Shown piece by piece: positions 50,006-52,165 of a stretch of 52,165 bases of DNA (position 1 is the stretch's first letter; each line of letters opens with the position of its first letter). This DNA is from Saccoglossus kowalevskii. Taxonomy: Eukaryota > Hemichordata > Enteropneusta > Harrimaniidae. A model generated the notes under the pieces. The model made no database searches. It was given only the letters and a program-made list of their open reading frames with translations, and had not been told where the DNA came from. The position numbers and the translations under genes were made by a program. The DNA is taken from contig NW_003123617.1 of assembly GCF_000003605.2 (NCBI RefSeq), forward strand, positions 1 through 52,165, in the 5' to 3' direction.

Positions 50006-52165
50006 AGTACTAACCACGCCCGATGCAGCTTAACTTCAGTGATCCGACGAGAACAGGTGTATTCTGCAATGGTTTGGCAGTAGGCTGAATATTCGTCGGA
50101 ATTGGATGTCATTTAATGCTACGGCTAGGCAAACAAAAAAATTGAGTTAAAGTTAATATGTAATGTGGAATAAAAATGTCGATGAACCTACTGCACGTGG
50201 TATTCCCAGCCAGTCTCCCATGCAAGTACTAACCTCGCCTGATGCAGCTTAACTTCAGTGATTGGACAAGAACTGGTGTGTTCTGCAATGGTTTGACAGT
50301 AGGCTGAACACTCGTCAGAATTGCATGTCGTTTAACGCTTCGGCAAGGCAAAAAATCCCGGGAAAAAGTTGGTATGTACGGTGGAATAAAAATGTTGATA
50401 AGCCTACTGCAGGTGTTATTCCCAGCCGGTCTTCCATGCAAGTACTAACCACGCGCGATGCAGCTTAACTTCAGTGATCGGACGAGAACTGGTGTATTCT
50501 GCAATGGTTTGGCAGTAGCTGGAAATTCGTCGGAATTGGATGTAATTTATACTTCGGCTAGGCAACAAATCCCGGGAAAAAGTTTGTATGTACAGTGGAA
50601 TTAAAATGTGATAAGCCTACTGCTCGTGGTATTCCCAGCAGGTCTCCCATGCAAGTACTAACCACGCCCAATGCAGCTTAACTTCTGTGTTCGGACGAGA
50701 ACTGGTGTATTCTACAATGGTTTGGCAGTAGGCTGAATATTCGTCGGAATTGGATGTAATTTAATACTTCGGCTAGGCAACAAAACCCGGGAAACACTTT
50801 GTATGTACGGTGGAATAATAATGTTGATAAGCCTACTGCTCGTGGTATTCCTAGCCGGTCTCCCATGTAAGTACTAACCATGCCTGATGCAGATTAACTT
50901 CAGTGATCGGACGAGAACTGGTGTATTCAGCATTGGCTTAGCAGTAGGCTGAATATTCGTCGGAATTGGATGTAATTTAATACTTCGGCTAGGCAACAAA
51001 TCCCGGGAAATGTTAGTATGTACGGTGGAATAAAAATGTTGATAAGCCTACTGCAGGTGGTATTCCCAGCCGGTCTCCCATGCAAGTACTAACAACGCCC
51101 GATGCCTTAACTTCAGTGATCTGACGAGAACTGGTGTATTCTGCAATGGTTTGGCAGTAGGCTGAATATTCGTCGGAATTGGATGTAATTTAATACTGCG
51201 GCTAGGCAACAAATCCCGGGAAAAAGTTTGTATGTACGGTGGAATAATAATGTTGATAAGCCTACTGCTCGTGGTATTCCCAGCCGGTCTCCCATGTAAA
51301 GTACTAACCATGCCCGATGCGGCTTAACTTCAGTGATCGGACGAGAACTGGTGTATTCTGCAATGGTTTGGCAGTAGGCTGGATATTCGTCGGAATTGGA
51401 TGTAATTTAACGCTTCGGCAAGGCAAAAAATCCCGGGAAAATGTTGGTATGTACGGTGGAATAAAAATGTTGATAAGCCTACTGCACATGGTATTCCCAG
51501 CCGGTATTCCATGCAAGTTCTAACCACGCCGGATGCAGCTTAACTTCAGTGATCGGACGAGAACTGGTGTATTCTGCAATGGTTTGGCAGTAGGCTGGAT
51601 ATTCGTCGGAATTGGATGTAATTTAATACTTCGGCTAGGCAAAAAATCCCGGGAAAAGTTAGTATGTACGGTGGAATAAAAATGTTGATGAGCATAATGC
51701 ACGTGGTATTCCCAGCCGGTCTGCCATGCAAGTACTAACCACGCCCGATGCAGCTTAACTACAGTGATCGGACGAGAACTGGTGTATTCTGCAATGGTTT
51801 GGCTGTTGGCTGATTATTCGTCCGACTTGTATGTCATTTAATGCTTCGTCTAGGCAAAAAATCATGGGAAAAAGTTAGTATGTAATGTGGAATAAAAATG
51901 TTGATGAGCCGACTGAACGTGGTATTCCCAGCCGGTCTCCCGTTCAAGAACTAACCACGCCCGATTCAGCTTAACTTCAGTGATCGGACGAGAACTGGTG
52001 TGTTCTGCAATGGTTTGACAGTAGGCTGACTATTCGTCAGAATTGCATGTCGTTTAACGCTTCGGCAAGGCAAAAAATCACGGGAAAAAGTTGGTATGTA
52101 CGGTGGAATAATAATGTTGATAGCCTAATGCATGTGGTATTCCCAGCCCGGTCTCCCGTGCAAGA

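Larger units (their letters stand above)
1..52165 (-). repeat. 5S rDNA-like satellite array, ~216-bp monomer, ~241 copies
   Basis: The whole window is a head-to-tail tandem repeat. A ScaI-type AGTACT (or variant) anchor recurs every 213-218 bp, for example at 141, 357, 572, 787, 1004, 1220, 1652, 2297, 2729, 3593, 4889, 7478, 13494, 18669, 25196, 31462, 36406, 41371, 45474, 49358 and 51516. In each monomer the stretch from about 40 bp before the anchor to 80 bp after it is, on the minus strand, homologous to complete 5S rRNA. The other ~95 bp is spacer containing a near-constant CCCGGG. All copies share one orientation. Copies vary mainly in the spacer, in the 5' end of the 5S-like part, and in the few bases next to its 3' end. 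The architecture is that of a 5S rDNA cluster. The heterogeneity and nested higher-order repeats are those of a satellite. No other gene or element interrupts it. Confidence 0.97.

Noticed and set aside
1-52165. 5S-derived SINE (SINE3-like) insertions
   Set aside because: Copies are strictly tandem in one orientation, with no LINE-derived tail, poly-A end or target-site duplication. The A-run of class I lies inside the spacer, not at a copy end.
1-52165. CRISPR array
   Set aside because: Repeat and spacer lengths (about 121 and 95 bp) are far too long, and the spacers are themselves repeated. The repeat is 5S-like.
1-52165. CENP-B box
   Set aside because: The TTCGGC...CCCGGG segment of the spacer suggested it, but the required spacing of TTCG, A and CGGG is not met in the consensus on either strand by eye.
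1-52165. Species assignment from the 5S-like sequence
   Set aside because: Resemblance to invertebrate 5S in loops B and C comes from memory of reference sequences, and the array is divergent. It supports a metazoan at most.

Overview
The window is one uninterrupted head-to-tail tandem array of about 241 copies of a ~216-bp monomer (52,165/216). I see no unique sequence, no transposon, no inversion and no protein-coding gene. The six-frame open frames of 60-139 codons are by-products of the repeat, because 216 is a multiple of three.

The main result is what the monomer is. About 121 bp of every monomer, read on the minus strand, is a full-length relative of eukaryotic 5S ribosomal RNA. The remaining ~95 bp is an AT-rich spacer. 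The 3' half of the 5S-like part (TFIIIA/C-box region, helices IV and V, loop E) is close to textbook 5S. The 5' half is more diverged but still alignable. Many differences from canonical 5S come in base-paired couples, so the best units still fold as a 5S rRNA with helices I to V. All copies point the same way, so the array has the architecture of a 5S rDNA cluster. However, the copies differ from one another far more than in a normal homogenised cluster, and some classes carry changes that break pairing. I read it as a 5S rDNA-derived satellite, or a very divergent 5S gene family with many pseudogene-like members. Sequence alone does not settle which.

Layout: monomers fall into at least nine recurring classes (called A to I here, by spacer and 5' end), and these follow a preferred cyclic order I-A-B-C-D-E-F-G-H with slots skipped. 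From about 39.4 to 44.0 kb and 47.0 to 50.0 kb this is a 7-monomer higher-order repeat of ~1,512 bp. Elsewhere there are shifted duplications (for example offsets of 1,295, 4,756, ~7,753 and 11,702 bp), chimeric monomers, one overlong monomer, and patches rich in single-base deletions that look like uncorrected long-read errors.

Organism: eukaryote. The loop C and loop B region resembles invertebrate 5S (as I remember the Drosophila sequence) more than human, so a metazoan, perhaps an invertebrate, is the best guess. No species can be named. A centromeric, pericentromeric or other heterochromatic location is plausible but not shown by the sequence.
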